A model generated the notes under the pieces. That model was not told where the DNA came from. It searched no databases and saw nothing but the letters and a program-made list of their open reading frames with translations. The position numbers and the translations under genes were made by a program. From an uncultured Prevotellaceae bacterium (lineage in GTDB: Bacteria; Bacteroidota; Bacteroidia; Bacteroidales; Bacteroidaceae): a stretch of 56,564 nt of DNA. The stretch covers positions 1-56,564 of the forward strand of contig CAMYZO010000009.1 of NCBI GenBank assembly GCA_947303855.1, given 5' to 3'. Positions 8,624-17,914 of the stretch are shown here, piece after piece; within the stretch, counting starts at the first letter, position 1; each line of letters begins with the position of its first letter.

Positions 8624-10816
8624 ATGAATAAGAAAATGAACAAACTCTTCGGATGGCTCGCCATCATGGCAGCATCCACGGGCATGACGCTGCTGACGGC
8701 CTGCAACCCGGAACCCGACGAGTCGGACATGTTTACCGCCACCGGCGAGACCGCTGCCGACTACATCCACCGCAAGAGCCAGCTGACGTCGTTTGAATAT
8801 ATCCTGACGCGCTCCAGGCAGGACCGCAGTCTCTCGTCGTACGGTGAGTACACCTGCTATGCACCCACCAACGATGCCATCACCGTCTACATTGACAGCC
8901 TCTACCGCGACGCGTCGGCCGTCGTGCTGCACAACAGCATGGAAGACCACGGCGAGCTGGCTGCCGGACAGCATGCCGAGCTGACATGGCTCAGCGACAG
9001 CCTCTGCGACGACATCGCGCGCTTCCACCTGGCAACGGGCGTCCATAACTCGGTGGAGATGGCCGGCGGCGCCACCATCCGCACCATGCTGGGACGTACC
9101 GTCAACACACAGAACAGTATCGACAGCCTGGGACGTGTCACCATCGAGAGTGCCTCGGTCATCACAGAGCCTGACTCGGTAGTGACCAACGGCATCGTCC
9201 ATATCATCGACCAGGTCATTCCCCGCAGCTCGCGTGTCATGGGCAGCGAGTTTGAGCTGCTGAAGGACGACTACAGCATCTTTATACAGGCTCTGAAGAT
9301 GACAGGCCTTGACGAGGCCATGCGCGTTACCAGCAAGGGTAAGACCTACGAAATGGCCGACTATACCGATACTGACGGTACCCTGCTTTACTATCCCCAG
9401 GAGTGCCTGGTGGGCTTCACCCTGTTTGCCGAGCCCGACGAGATTATCAAGCGCGCCCTGCGTGCCGACGGCAAGAGCGAGGACATCAACGGACTCATAG
9501 CCTATGCCAACGAGAAGTACGGCAACGCACGCGAGTGGTATGACTACCTTGAGGAGAACAGCATCGATGTCAGTACAGGCTCGGACTACACCAATGAGTT
9601 CAATGCCCTGCACATGTTCGTGGCCTACCACATACTGAAGGCCGGTATGCCTGAGAATCAGCTCGTCTATGAGGAGACCCGCTCTAACCAGTCTACCTGG
9701 AACTACGTCAACGGCGGTGAGCCTTTTGACTACTATGAGACCTTGCTGCCTCATACCATGATGAAGATCTGGCAGCCCCTGTACACCGGCGGTACGAAGA
9801 ATATCTTTATCAACCGCTACCGTGCCTATAACACGCTGACCGACGAGCTGCCCAAACCCGACGAGGGCCGTTACGGCTACGGCAGCGATGCCATGCACCA
9901 GAGTGCTGACAACCGTGACGGCGTGAAGGTGCTGCGTAGCGACATCAACAAGCAGTACCGCACCAACGTACACGCCCTGAACGGCTATATCCATGCCATC
10001 GACGGTATGCTGCTCTACGACCGCCTGGTGCCGAAGGGTGTGTTGCATGAGCGTATGCGCTTCGATGCCACCACCTTCCTGCCGGAGTTCATCAACAACA
10101 ACATCCGCAACATGACCATGGACGAGTGTAAGGCACTGAGCCCCTCCAAGGCCGGCGCCCGTGTGGCCTTCCCCCTTGACTTCTTCGACAATGTGGTGAG
10201 CTTTACCGAAGGCAATAAGATCCGCTACAACGTGAAAGGCGGCTACAATGCCTGGCAGGCTGACGCCTTCCAGGGCTGGGGCAAGTATGACCTGGCCATC
10301 AAGATGCCGCCGCTGCCGACGGGAACCTACGAGATGCGCCTCTACTACGCACCGATGGACCACGGCGGCATGATGCAGTTCTACATGGGAACGGCACCTA
10401 CGCTGTCGTCGATGGTGGCCATGGGTATTCCTCTTGACGCCCGCATTCTGAAAGACGACCCGCGTATCGGCTGGACAGACTTCACCGTGGAGGACGACCA
10501 GGGCGTGTCTACCGACGTGGCTCTGCACAACCGTGGCTACATGCGTGGTCCGTACAGCTTCAAAGACCATGCCGAGAACAATGCCACCGAGAAGAGCGGC
10601 GTGTGGGCGCTGGAGTATAACATGCGGCGCGGCACCCGTAACGCCGGCCTGCGCCGTGTGCTGGGACGCCTGAATATGAAGCAGAGCCAGGACTACTGGT
10701 TCCGCTATAAGAGTGTGCTCAATGATGACAAGGACCTGAAGTGGCAGCTCGACTTTGTGGAGTTTGCACCTGTGGATGTCGTCGACAACGATACGTATTC
10801 GGAAGACTGGTACTGA
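8624..10816 (+). CDS. FAS1-domain lipoprotein with C-terminal binding-like domain
   Basis: A 730-residue lipoprotein (lipobox LLTAC near residue 26, then acidic PEPDESD). Two FAS1-like units are visible. They end at NGIVHIIDQVIP (about 188) and NGYIHAIDGMLL (about 451). The last 270 residues are not FAS1. They contain TGTYEMRLYYAP and a run of beta-like strands reminiscent of galactose-binding or CBM-like jelly rolls; this comparison is an inference. A purine-rich AAGGAAGGAG lies 9 bases before the ATG at 8624 and overlaps the SusD stop codon. That is an unusually good Shine-Dalgarno for this phylum and suggests tight coupling to the upstream gene. Likely a surface ligand-binding accessory of the SusCD pair. 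Confidence 0.82.
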   Translation: MNKKMNKLFGWLAIMAASTGMTLLTACNPEPDESDMFTATGETAADYIHRKSQLTSFEYILTRSRQDRSLSSYGEYTCYAPTNDAITVYIDSLYRDASAVVLHNSMEDHGELAAGQHAELTWLSDSLCDDIARFHLATGVHNSVEMAGGATIRTMLGRTVNTQNSIDSLGRVTIESASVITEPDSVVTNGIVHIIDQVIPRSSRVMGSEFELLKDDYSIFIQALKMTGLDEAMRVTSKGKTYEMADYTDTDGTLLYYPQECLVGFTLFAEPDEIIKRALRADGKSEDINGLIAYANEKYGNAREWYDYLEENSIDVSTGSDYTNEFNALHMFVAYHILKAGMPENQLVYEETRSNQSTWNYVNGGEPFDYYETLLPHTMMKIWQPLYTGGTKNIFINRYRAYNTLTDELPKPDEGRYGYGSDAMHQSADNRDGVKVLRSDINKQYRTNVHALNGYIHAIDGMLLYDRLVPKGVLHERMRFDATTFLPEFINNNIRNMTMDECKALSPSKAGARVAFPLDFFDNVVSFTEGNKIRYNVKGGYNAWQADAFQGWGKYDLAIKMPPLPTGTYEMRLYYAPMDHGGMMQFYMGTAPTLSSMVAMGIPLDARILKDDPRIGWTDFTVEDDQGVSTDVALHNRGYMRGPYSFKDHAENNATEKSGVWALEYNMRRGTRNAGLRRVLGRLNMKQSQDYWFRYKSVLNDDKDLKWQLDFVEFAPVDVVDNDTYSEDWY

Positions 10817-10817
10817 T

Positions 10818-10858
10818 CAATTGAAAATTGAGAATTGAGAATTGAAAATTGAAAATTG
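10818..10858. repeat. AATTGRR heptamer repeat stretch (intergenic)
   Basis: About five to six degenerate copies of a 7-base unit (AATTGAG/AATTGAA) fill the gap between two FAS1 genes. The same family, in the opposite orientation, occurs inside reading frames at 27,502-27,536, 48,043-48,078 and 48,972-49,006. On the + strand this copy carries in-frame TGA codons, which fits its non-coding position. Confidence 0.8.
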
Positions 10859-10859
10859 T

Positions 10860-12626
10860 ATGAAAGTAAATAAATATATAGGTGTAACGATGATGGCGGC
10901 AGGCATGCTCGCCGCCACATCGTGCTCCGACTTCAACGACTACAACGAGGTGCCCGAAGCTCCCACCGCGTCGGCAGCCTCGACGCTGTGGGACAACATC
11001 AGCAGCAATTCGCAGCTGAGCAGCTTCCGTGAACTCGTGGAACGCACGGGCTACCAGTCGTACCTGCAGCAGCCCAGGGCCTACACCATCTGGGCACCTA
11101 CCAACCTCGACATGGCGAAGTATGCCGGCATGAGCGACTCGCTGCTGCTCGAGCAGTTTGTGAAGAACCACATTGCCGAGTACAACTATGTGGCTTCCGG
11201 CGACCTGGAGAACCAGCGCGTGCTGATGCTCAACGGCAAGTCGTTCACCTTTTCCGGCAACGGCTCCTATCAGTTTGCCGGCGTTGACGTGACGCAGGCC
11301 AATGTGCCGTGCTCCAATGGGGTCATGCATATTCTTGGCAGCGAGATACCCTTCTATCCGAACATTTACGAGTATCTGACCATGGGCACCGACATCGACT
11401 CCATACGTAACTACATCAAGCGGTATGAGGTCACTACGCTCGACGTGTCGAGCAGCGAGAAAGGTCCCATCGTCAATGGCGTGCAGACCTATATCGACTC
11501 GGTCATGGTGACCAGTAACTCTATCCTCGGACGCAGCGGACTTAATGCCAACCTGCAGAACGAGGACAGCGTCTACACCATGCTGTTGCCCACGAACAAG
11601 GCCTATATGGATTTCTACAACAGGGTGAAGTCGCTCTATAATTATATTGCTGCTACGCAGGTGGAGCTGCCCGCGGAATATACCAAGGCCAGCGACAAGA
11701 AGCAGAAGACCGTGACGCTGGCTGATCCGGCATACCGCAGCGACTCGCTGGCCCGCAAGGAGCTCCTGAGCAACCTCGTGTTCAGCCACAGCAACACCTA
11801 CAACGCCCGTGTCTTCGGCGAGATGGAGAAAGACCCGGCGATGGAGGATACCATCGTCTCGACGAACCGCACCAAGCTGTCGACTCCCTCTGAGATTCTC
11901 GACCGGTATCTGGTGGGCGAGCCGGTGGTGATGAGCAACGGCATTGCCCGCGTGGTGGACAGCCTGGCCTTCCCCTCCTGGGACAGCTACAACCCGCAGC
12001 TGACGTCGCTTATGACTCACAACCTGCTGAAGACCTTCGCCTCGAGTGTCACCTATGTGAATGTGACAGACCCGACGGGGGCCATCCTCGGTCCGGAATA
12101 CACGAGCTACCGCTATGCGCTCATAGAGAATGACAAGGACGTCAGTCTGCCTGACATGATGGTGTCGCTGCCCGACGTGCTCAGCGGCTCCTATAACATC
12201 TACTGCGTGGTGCTTCCCTACGTGATAGGCCGTGCCGGTGTCAATAAGATTACGCCGATGAACTTCTCGCTCTCCTATACGGATGCCAGCAACAAGATTC
12301 AGACCTACAACTTCAGCGCGAAGGCCGGCGACAACAACCCCAAGACGCTGAACCTGACAACAGCCTTCATGAACGACACGCTGAAAACCAACGTGGCGGA
12401 CACCATCAAGCTGGGTACCTTCACCTTCCCCATCTGCTACAAGGGCCTGGGTTCCAGCAGTGAGAATATTGCCCCGCATATTCGTGTGACGTCGCCCATC
12501 CCAGCCATCGACCTGATACGTAAGACCACTCCCTATTCGCGTGAGTTTAGAATCTGGGGGTTCATCCTGCGTCCGGTAGAGTATGACGACTATCTGAATT
12601 CCTTAAAATCGAACGACAATGAATAG
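10860..12626 (+). CDS. FAS1-domain lipoprotein
   Basis: A 588-residue lipoprotein, third FAS1 protein of the operon. The ATG at 10,860 is taken as the start because the upstream extension consists of heptamer repeat sequence and begins with TTG. Signal peptide with lipobox (AATSC) followed by acidic SDFNDYNE. FAS1 unit 1 ends at NGVMHILGSEIP (about 150-162) and unit 2 at NGIARVVDSLAF (about 360-372). The C-terminal 200 residues contain LSGSYNIYCVVLPY, similar in position and flavour to the C-terminal domain of the preceding FAS1 protein. Its stop overlaps the start of the next SusC-like gene by 8 bp. Probable surface binding protein for the second SusCD pair. Confidence 0.82.
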   Translation: MKVNKYIGVTMMAAGMLAATSCSDFNDYNEVPEAPTASAASTLWDNISSNSQLSSFRELVERTGYQSYLQQPRAYTIWAPTNLDMAKYAGMSDSLLLEQFVKNHIAEYNYVASGDLENQRVLMLNGKSFTFSGNGSYQFAGVDVTQANVPCSNGVMHILGSEIPFYPNIYEYLTMGTDIDSIRNYIKRYEVTTLDVSSSEKGPIVNGVQTYIDSVMVTSNSILGRSGLNANLQNEDSVYTMLLPTNKAYMDFYNRVKSLYNYIAATQVELPAEYTKASDKKQKTVTLADPAYRSDSLARKELLSNLVFSHSNTYNARVFGEMEKDPAMEDTIVSTNRTKLSTPSEILDRYLVGEPVVMSNGIARVVDSLAFPSWDSYNPQLTSLMTHNLLKTFASSVTYVNVTDPTGAILGPEYTSYRYALIENDKDVSLPDMMVSLPDVLSGSYNIYCVVLPYVIGRAGVNKITPMNFSLSYTDASNKIQTYNFSAKAGDNNPKTLNLTTAFMNDTLKTNVADTIKLGTFTFPICYKGLGSSSENIAPHIRVTSPIPAIDLIRKTTPYSREFRIWGFILRPVEYDDYLNSLKSNDNE

Positions 12627-15600
12627 TACGCTATTAGATATTATGCAGAATGTGGGGCGTAGGTTCCTGCTCTGCGCAATGGCATCGGGACTGATGACCC
12701 TTCCCGTCATGGCACAGGACGATCTCGATGACGAAGAGGTTGAGACCACCATCAAGAAACCTGTGAAGAAAGTCAAGCAGGACAACTACCCCACGGTGGT
12801 CGTCAGGGGTGTGGTGACCGACCTTGCTACAGGCAAGCCTCTGGCCGGTGTACAGTTGCAGGCCCTGGGGTATATCCGTTATACGGCCATGACCGAGGAA
12901 GACGGTTCTTTTGAAATCAAGATACCTGCCTTCTCAACGGCTTTGTATGTCTTTACACCGCAGTATATGCCGCAGCAGGTGGCTGTCCTTGCCGGTGTTG
13001 ACGGACAGAAGGTGGAAATTGGCATGCTTCGCGACAAGTTCCTGCCTATGTACGGTAAGGGTACTGACTACACGGCCAAGTCAACGGCCCAGATCACTAA
13101 CTTTGGTGTAAGCGTTGACAACGAAATGACCAGCAAGCTGGGTGCCGATGCGCGCATGGTGATGCACTCGGCAGCCTTGGACGGCGGTGCAGCTATCTTC
13201 ATCCGCGGTCTGAACAGCATCACGGCCGATGCCCAGCCGCTCGTTGTGGTCGATGGCATTGAGATAGACATGCAGCGTGACCGCCAGACCCTGCACGACG
13301 GTCAGTTCTACAACGTGCTGGCCAACGTCGCCCCTGACGACATTGAGAAGGTGACCGTCCTGAAGAATGCCACCGCCCTCTATGGTGCCCGTGGTGCCAA
13401 TGGCGTCATCCTCATTGAGACGAAGCGCGGTCACTCCATGGCTACCCGCATTGATGCCAACCTGTCGGCCGGTTACACCTTCGTGCCTAAGCTGCCGACG
13501 CTGATGAACGCTACCCAGTACCGTACTTACGCTACCGAGATGTTGGGAACCATCGACGGCATCAGCCGCAAGGACATCGACTTCCACTATCTGAACACTG
13601 ACCCTAACCGTTTGTGGAACCGTACTCACAAGTACGACAATGACACCGACTGGAGCGACGAGGTCTATGAAGCCGCGCTCACCCAGAACTACAGCATCAA
13701 CGTGCAGGGTGGCGACGATATCGGTATGTACAACCTGTCAGTAGGCTATCTGGATGCCAACTATGCTGCAGCGAAAAACTCCTACGAGCGGATGAACGTG
13801 CGCTTTAACACCGACATCAATATCCTCTATAATCTGGCTACGAAGTTCGATATCTCTATCTCGCGCACCAACAATGACGTGTTCGATATGGGATTCCCCC
13901 AGGACTTCAGCAAGGGCACCGTGGTGTCGCCCACGGCACTGGCACTTATCAAGTCGCCGATGGTGGCTCCCTACCAGCGCGACAACAACGGCAATGCCTC
14001 GACGCTGCTGTCTGATTATGACGACATCTTCTCGCAGTTGGGCTCGCAGTATTCGCTGGCCAACCCCACGGCCATTCTGGAATATGGCAAGGGCAACAAC
14101 AAGAACCGTCTGGAGGATACCTATTTTAATGTGCGCGTAGAGCCTACCTTTACCATCAATCCCAGTCTGAAGGTGACGGCCATGGGCAGCTATACGCTGA
14201 ACCGTGTGGCACAGCGCTATTTCCGTCCGCTGACGGGTGTCCCCTCGTTCAACCTGGCCGGACTGGGCCGTGTGTATGCTAAGACGCAGTCGCTGTTCTC
14301 AAAGGAGAACAACTTTGTGGGCAAGCTTCAGCTTGACTGGAACCACCAGTATGGTGCCCACACCCTGGCAGCCTTTGGCGGCGCACGCTACAACACCTTC
14401 TCCTATGACAGCAACAACGTTGGCGTGCAGTCGACGAGTGCTTCTACCAGCGACAAGAACCCCTCGCTGGGCTGGGGCGGGTTCCGCTCTATCGAAGGTG
14501 CTAACGACGAGTGGACACAGATACAGTGGTATGGCAATGTGGACTATAACTACATGAACCGCTATTTCGCTACCGTCTCACTGCTGGGCGAGGCCAACAG
14601 CCGCTTTGGCAGCGATGCTAACGGGTTGAAGCTCTTCGGCGTGCAGTGGGCTATCTTTCCCAGTGTGCAGCTGGGCTGGGTGCTGACCAATGAAAGCTGG
14701 TTCCCCAAACATGTCGGTATCAACTATCTGCGCCTGAATGCCGGCTTCGACATCAGCGGCAACGACGGTATCAGCAACTACGCTGCCCGTACCAGCTATA
14801 CCAGCGTGCGCTTCAACAACTCTGCTATCGGTACTCAGCTGACAAACATCGGTAACGACAAGATTCAGTGGGAGTCTACGAAGAAGTTGAACATCGGTCT
14901 GGAGTCCTATCTCGTGGACAACCGCATTGGCGTGAAGTTTGACTACTTCCTGCATAAGACCGACAACCTGCTGACGCTGAAGTCGTTCTCGAACCCCATT
15001 GGCGGTATCAACCGCTACTGGAGCAACGGCGGCAAACTCAAGAATGAGGGCTTTGAGGCCTCTATAACCTTCAAGCCTGTGGTCTGCAAGGATTGGAACA
15101 TGGAGGTTGGCGCTTCTGTAGGACACTACAAGAACCAGGTGACGGAGCTGCCCGACGGCAACTATACCAGCTCTGTCTATGGCGACAACAACATCCTGAC
15201 GGCGGTAGGCAATCCCGTCGGACTGTTCTATGGCTACAAGACGCTGGGCGTTCTGGCCGATGACAATGCCGCCCTTGCTGCCGGTAACGGACAGTACCTC
15301 TACATGGAAGACAATGCTGGCAATGCCATTCCGTTCAAGGCTGGCGATATGCACTTTATGGATCTTGACAACAACGGTAAGATTGACGAGGCTGACAAGA
15401 CCGTTATCGGCGATCCCAATCCCGACATTTACGGCAACATCTTTACCACTGTCAACTACAAGAACCTGACGCTGAACGTGGGTTTCAACTACTCGCTGGG
15501 CAACGATGTGTTCAACTACCAGCGCATGGTGCTTAACTCGGGCAGCAACTTCTACAACCAACAGGTGGCCGAGCTTGACCGCTGGCGCTATGAGGGCCAG

Positions 15601-15918
15601 CAGGCCAGTATGCCGCGTGCCGTCTATGGCGACCCCATGGGCAACAACCGCTTCAGCGACCGCTGGATAGAAGATGGCTCTTACCTGCGCTTGAAGACCG
15701 TCAGGCTGACCTACCGTGTGCCCGTTCCTGAGTCGTGGACCAACTGGCTCCAGGGCTTCTCGGTGTGGGCTGAGGGTCAGAATCTGTTTACGGTTACGAA
15801 GTATTTGGGCAGCGATCCCGAATTCTCTCTGGGTAATGGCGTGCTCTATCAGGGCATTGATGCCGGTATGCTGGCTCACAGCCGCAGCGTGATGTTAGGC
15901 TTAAAGATTAACCTCTAA
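12619..15918 (+). CDS. SusC/RagA-family TonB-linked outer membrane transporter (second)
   Basis: A 1099-residue SusC-like transporter. The signal peptide ends near MAQ, followed by a short strongly acidic/basic linker (DDLDDEEVETTIKKPVKK). The regulatory beta-sandwich (GVVTDLATGKPLAGVQL) follows. The plug carries IFIRGLNSITADAQPLVVVDG and ATALYGARGANGVILIETKRG, and the barrel ends at VMLGLKINL. The start ATG at 12,619 overlaps the stop of the upstream FAS1 gene by 8 bp, indicating translational coupling. It differs clearly from the first SusC-like protein in its N-terminal linker and plug, so the two pairs are probably not recent duplicates. It pairs with the SusD-like gene that starts one base after its stop. 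Confidence 0.94.
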   Translation: MNSTLLDIMQNVGRRFLLCAMASGLMTLPVMAQDDLDDEEVETTIKKPVKKVKQDNYPTVVVRGVVTDLATGKPLAGVQLQALGYIRYTAMTEEDGSFEIKIPAFSTALYVFTPQYMPQQVAVLAGVDGQKVEIGMLRDKFLPMYGKGTDYTAKSTAQITNFGVSVDNEMTSKLGADARMVMHSAALDGGAAIFIRGLNSITADAQPLVVVDGIEIDMQRDRQTLHDGQFYNVLANVAPDDIEKVTVLKNATALYGARGANGVILIETKRGHSMATRIDANLSAGYTFVPKLPTLMNATQYRTYATEMLGTIDGISRKDIDFHYLNTDPNRLWNRTHKYDNDTDWSDEVYEAALTQNYSINVQGGDDIGMYNLSVGYLDANYAAAKNSYERMNVRFNTDINILYNLATKFDISISRTNNDVFDMGFPQDFSKGTVVSPTALALIKSPMVAPYQRDNNGNASTLLSDYDDIFSQLGSQYSLANPTAILEYGKGNNKNRLEDTYFNVRVEPTFTINPSLKVTAMGSYTLNRVAQRYFRPLTGVPSFNLAGLGRVYAKTQSLFSKENNFVGKLQLDWNHQYGAHTLAAFGGARYNTFSYDSNNVGVQSTSASTSDKNPSLGWGGFRSIEGANDEWTQIQWYGNVDYNYMNRYFATVSLLGEANSRFGSDANGLKLFGVQWAIFPSVQLGWVLTNESWFPKHVGINYLRLNAGFDISGNDGISNYAARTSYTSVRFNNSAIGTQLTNIGNDKIQWESTKKLNIGLESYLVDNRIGVKFDYFLHKTDNLLTLKSFSNPIGGINRYWSNGGKLKNEGFEASITFKPVVCKDWNMEVGASVGHYKNQVTELPDGNYTSSVYGDNNILTAVGNPVGLFYGYKTLGVLADDNAALAAGNGQYLYMEDNAGNAIPFKAGDMHFMDLDNNGKIDEADKTVIGDPNPDIYGNIFTTVNYKNLTLNVGFNYSLGNDVFNYQRMVLNSGSNFYNQQVAELDRWRYEGQQASMPRAVYGDPMGNNRFSDRWIEDGSYLRLKTVRLTYRVPVPESWTNWLQGFSVWAEGQNLFTVTKYLGSDPEFSLGNGVLYQGIDAGMLAHSRSVMLGLKINL

Positions 15919-17829
15919 ATGAACAAGATGATTATGAAAAAGTTATATAGTTTTATCTGTGCAATCTGCGTAATCTGTGGTTCGGTGTCCTGCTCGGACA
16001 TGCTTGAAACAGAGAGCTCGCGGCAGATATTTGACCCGGAGCTGGGCGAAAAGACCGACTCGCTGGCCTATGCCTTCGGCATCTTCCAGGCCATGCAGCA
16101 GCTGGCCGACCAGTATGTGTTGCAGGGAGAGGTGCGCGGCGACCTGGTAGAACTGACTACCAGCAGTGACAGTTACCTGCGTCAGCTGGCCGACTTCTCG
16201 GCCACGACGGCTAACAAGTATGATTCGGCCTATGTCTATTACCGTGTCATCAACAACTGTAACTATTATATCGCCCACCGTAATACGGAACTTTACACTG
16301 GTGCCACCAATGTGGTTATCAATGAGTATGCTGCCGTTAAGGCCATCCGTGCCTGGGCCTATATGCAGCTGGCACGTAACTACGGCAAGGTGCCCTTCTT
16401 CACTGAGCCGCTGACACAGATTTCGCAGATTGACAACGGTAACTATCCGGAACTTGATATCAATGGCATCGTATCAGAGTTAGCTCCTGACCTTGAGAAG
16501 TACACCGGCTTTACTGTTCCTTCCGTCTATTCGGGCAACTTGAATATTGGCAACACCAACTGGAGCCAGAACAAGACCATTCGTCCCAGTTATTGCTTCA
16601 TTCCTGTTGACGTGGTGTTGGGCGATATGTATCTGGAGGTAGGCAACTACGGTCGTGCCGCTTCTCATTTCATTACCTACTTGACAACAGTTGCTCCAGA
16701 GACTAGCACCGGCTCGTATTTTGCTGCACCCATGCGGTCGAAGAACTCAACGAGTTTATTTGGCGGTAACAGCGACAGTGATCTGCCTAACCAGCGTGAT
16801 GTCCTCGACATCAATATGCCTGCATGGTCAGGTATCTTTGCCGCCAACACCGTGTCGGACATCATTACCTATATTCCCATGGCTGTCTCTGCACAGAACG
16901 GTCCTATCACCAACCTGCCCCTCATCTTCGGTGCTGATTACTATGCTACCCCTGACGAGGCATCAGGCTATCGCCGTACCGGGTCGCGTCTGCCACTCGT
17001 CACCAATATCCAACTGGTGCCGTCGGCTACGCTCAACTCTCTGTCTGACTCTACCGAGTACTATTACTATGTCAACTATGGAACGGGTAACAAGTATGAC
17101 AGTATTCGTAGCTGCCGTGGCGGCGACATGCGTCTGAGGAGCATCATCGACCAGCAGAGCATTGACGATACCGACCTGACGTGGATTAAGAAGTACGACT
17201 ATGCCAATATTGTGCTTTACCGCAACAGCACAGTGCTGCTCCGCCTGGCTGAGGCCTTCAACCGCTTAGGTATGTGCGATGCAGCCTTCGCCATCTTGAA
17301 GGACGGTATCAGCGAGGCACTGGTACGCCCGGAGGGCGCCTCCGACGGTGCTCCTTACATGACGGAGGATACGAAGTCGCTGCTGCGCAATGAGTATCCG
17401 CTGCTGAAGGACTCGTTCCTCACGCGCTTCCCGATGGAAAGAGCCTGTGGCATCCACTGTCACGGTGCAGGCAAGGCCGCCAGTGATTTGGCCAGGGCCA
17501 CTTATACGCAGAACAAGTCGCCCTACTCCTATAGCACTGTCATTGGCAAGAAGATGAAGGAGATTGCCGGTACAGAGAGTGTGTCTGTAGGAACGACGAA
17601 GCAGGACACAATCAACGCCATCGAGGACCTGATTTGCGACGAGTATGCCCTGGAGCTGGCCTTTGAGGGCAACCGCTTTGCCGACCTCTGCCGTCTGGCC
17701 CGCCATAAGAACGAGGCCGGGCTTTACGGCAGCAACTTCGGCAGCCTGTGGCTGGCTCGCAAGCTGGCTTTCAAGAACCCGCAGAAAGACCTGACTAACC
17801 CCGAGAACTGGTACCTGCCGTTCAAGTAA
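15919..17829 (+). CDS. SusD/RagB-family surface lipoprotein (second)
   Basis: A 636-residue SusD-like lipoprotein, last gene of the operon. The ATG at 15,919 directly abuts the SusC stop at 15,918. Signal peptide with lipobox (GSVSC) and acidic SDMLETESS behind it. Family marks include AVKAIRAWAYMQLARNYGKVPF near residue 140 (first 20 residues shown in part), the 'VLLRLAEAFNRLG' helix (about 440) and ELAFEGNRFADLCRLARHK near the C terminus. It would bind the substrate of the second transporter. An 18-bp inverted-repeat terminator follows 11 bases after the stop. Confidence 0.92.
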   Translation: MNKMIMKKLYSFICAICVICGSVSCSDMLETESSRQIFDPELGEKTDSLAYAFGIFQAMQQLADQYVLQGEVRGDLVELTTSSDSYLRQLADFSATTANKYDSAYVYYRVINNCNYYIAHRNTELYTGATNVVINEYAAVKAIRAWAYMQLARNYGKVPFFTEPLTQISQIDNGNYPELDINGIVSELAPDLEKYTGFTVPSVYSGNLNIGNTNWSQNKTIRPSYCFIPVDVVLGDMYLEVGNYGRAASHFITYLTTVAPETSTGSYFAAPMRSKNSTSLFGGNSDSDLPNQRDVLDINMPAWSGIFAANTVSDIITYIPMAVSAQNGPITNLPLIFGADYYATPDEASGYRRTGSRLPLVTNIQLVPSATLNSLSDSTEYYYYVNYGTGNKYDSIRSCRGGDMRLRSIIDQQSIDDTDLTWIKKYDYANIVLYRNSTVLLRLAEAFNRLGMCDAAFAILKDGISEALVRPEGASDGAPYMTEDTKSLLRNEYPLLKDSFLTRFPMERACGIHCHGAGKAASDLARATYTQNKSPYSYSTVIGKKMKEIAGTESVSVGTTKQDTINAIEDLICDEYALELAFEGNRFADLCRLARHKNEAGLYGSNFGSLWLARKLAFKNPQKDLTNPENWYLPFK

Positions 17830-17840
17830 TAGGGGAAAAA

Positions 17841-17910
17841 AAGTAGCACCTCTAACATTTGGCACTAAACTGGTTAATTTCCAGGAGGCCCGATGTTAGA
17901 GGTGCTACTT
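17841..17910. terminator. Bidirectional terminator between convergent operons
   Basis: An 18-bp perfect inverted repeat (left arm 17,841-17,858, right arm 17,893-17,910) encloses a 34-base loop. An A-run precedes the left arm and a T-run follows the right arm, so it can terminate transcripts from both sides. It lies between the stop of the SusD-like gene (+) and the stop of the sensor gene (-), with only about 85 bases between the two coding regions. Confidence 0.85.
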
Positions 17911-17914
17911 GTTT

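Noticed and set aside
8420..10570. 716-codon open frame on the - strand opposite a FAS1 gene
   Set aside because: Shadow of the + strand gene: the composition is His/Val/Leu-rich with no domain, and the + strand gene has a clear signal peptide and FAS1 motifs. The same applies to the long - strand frames at 1,522-2,547, 10,719-12,479 and 14,578-15,879.
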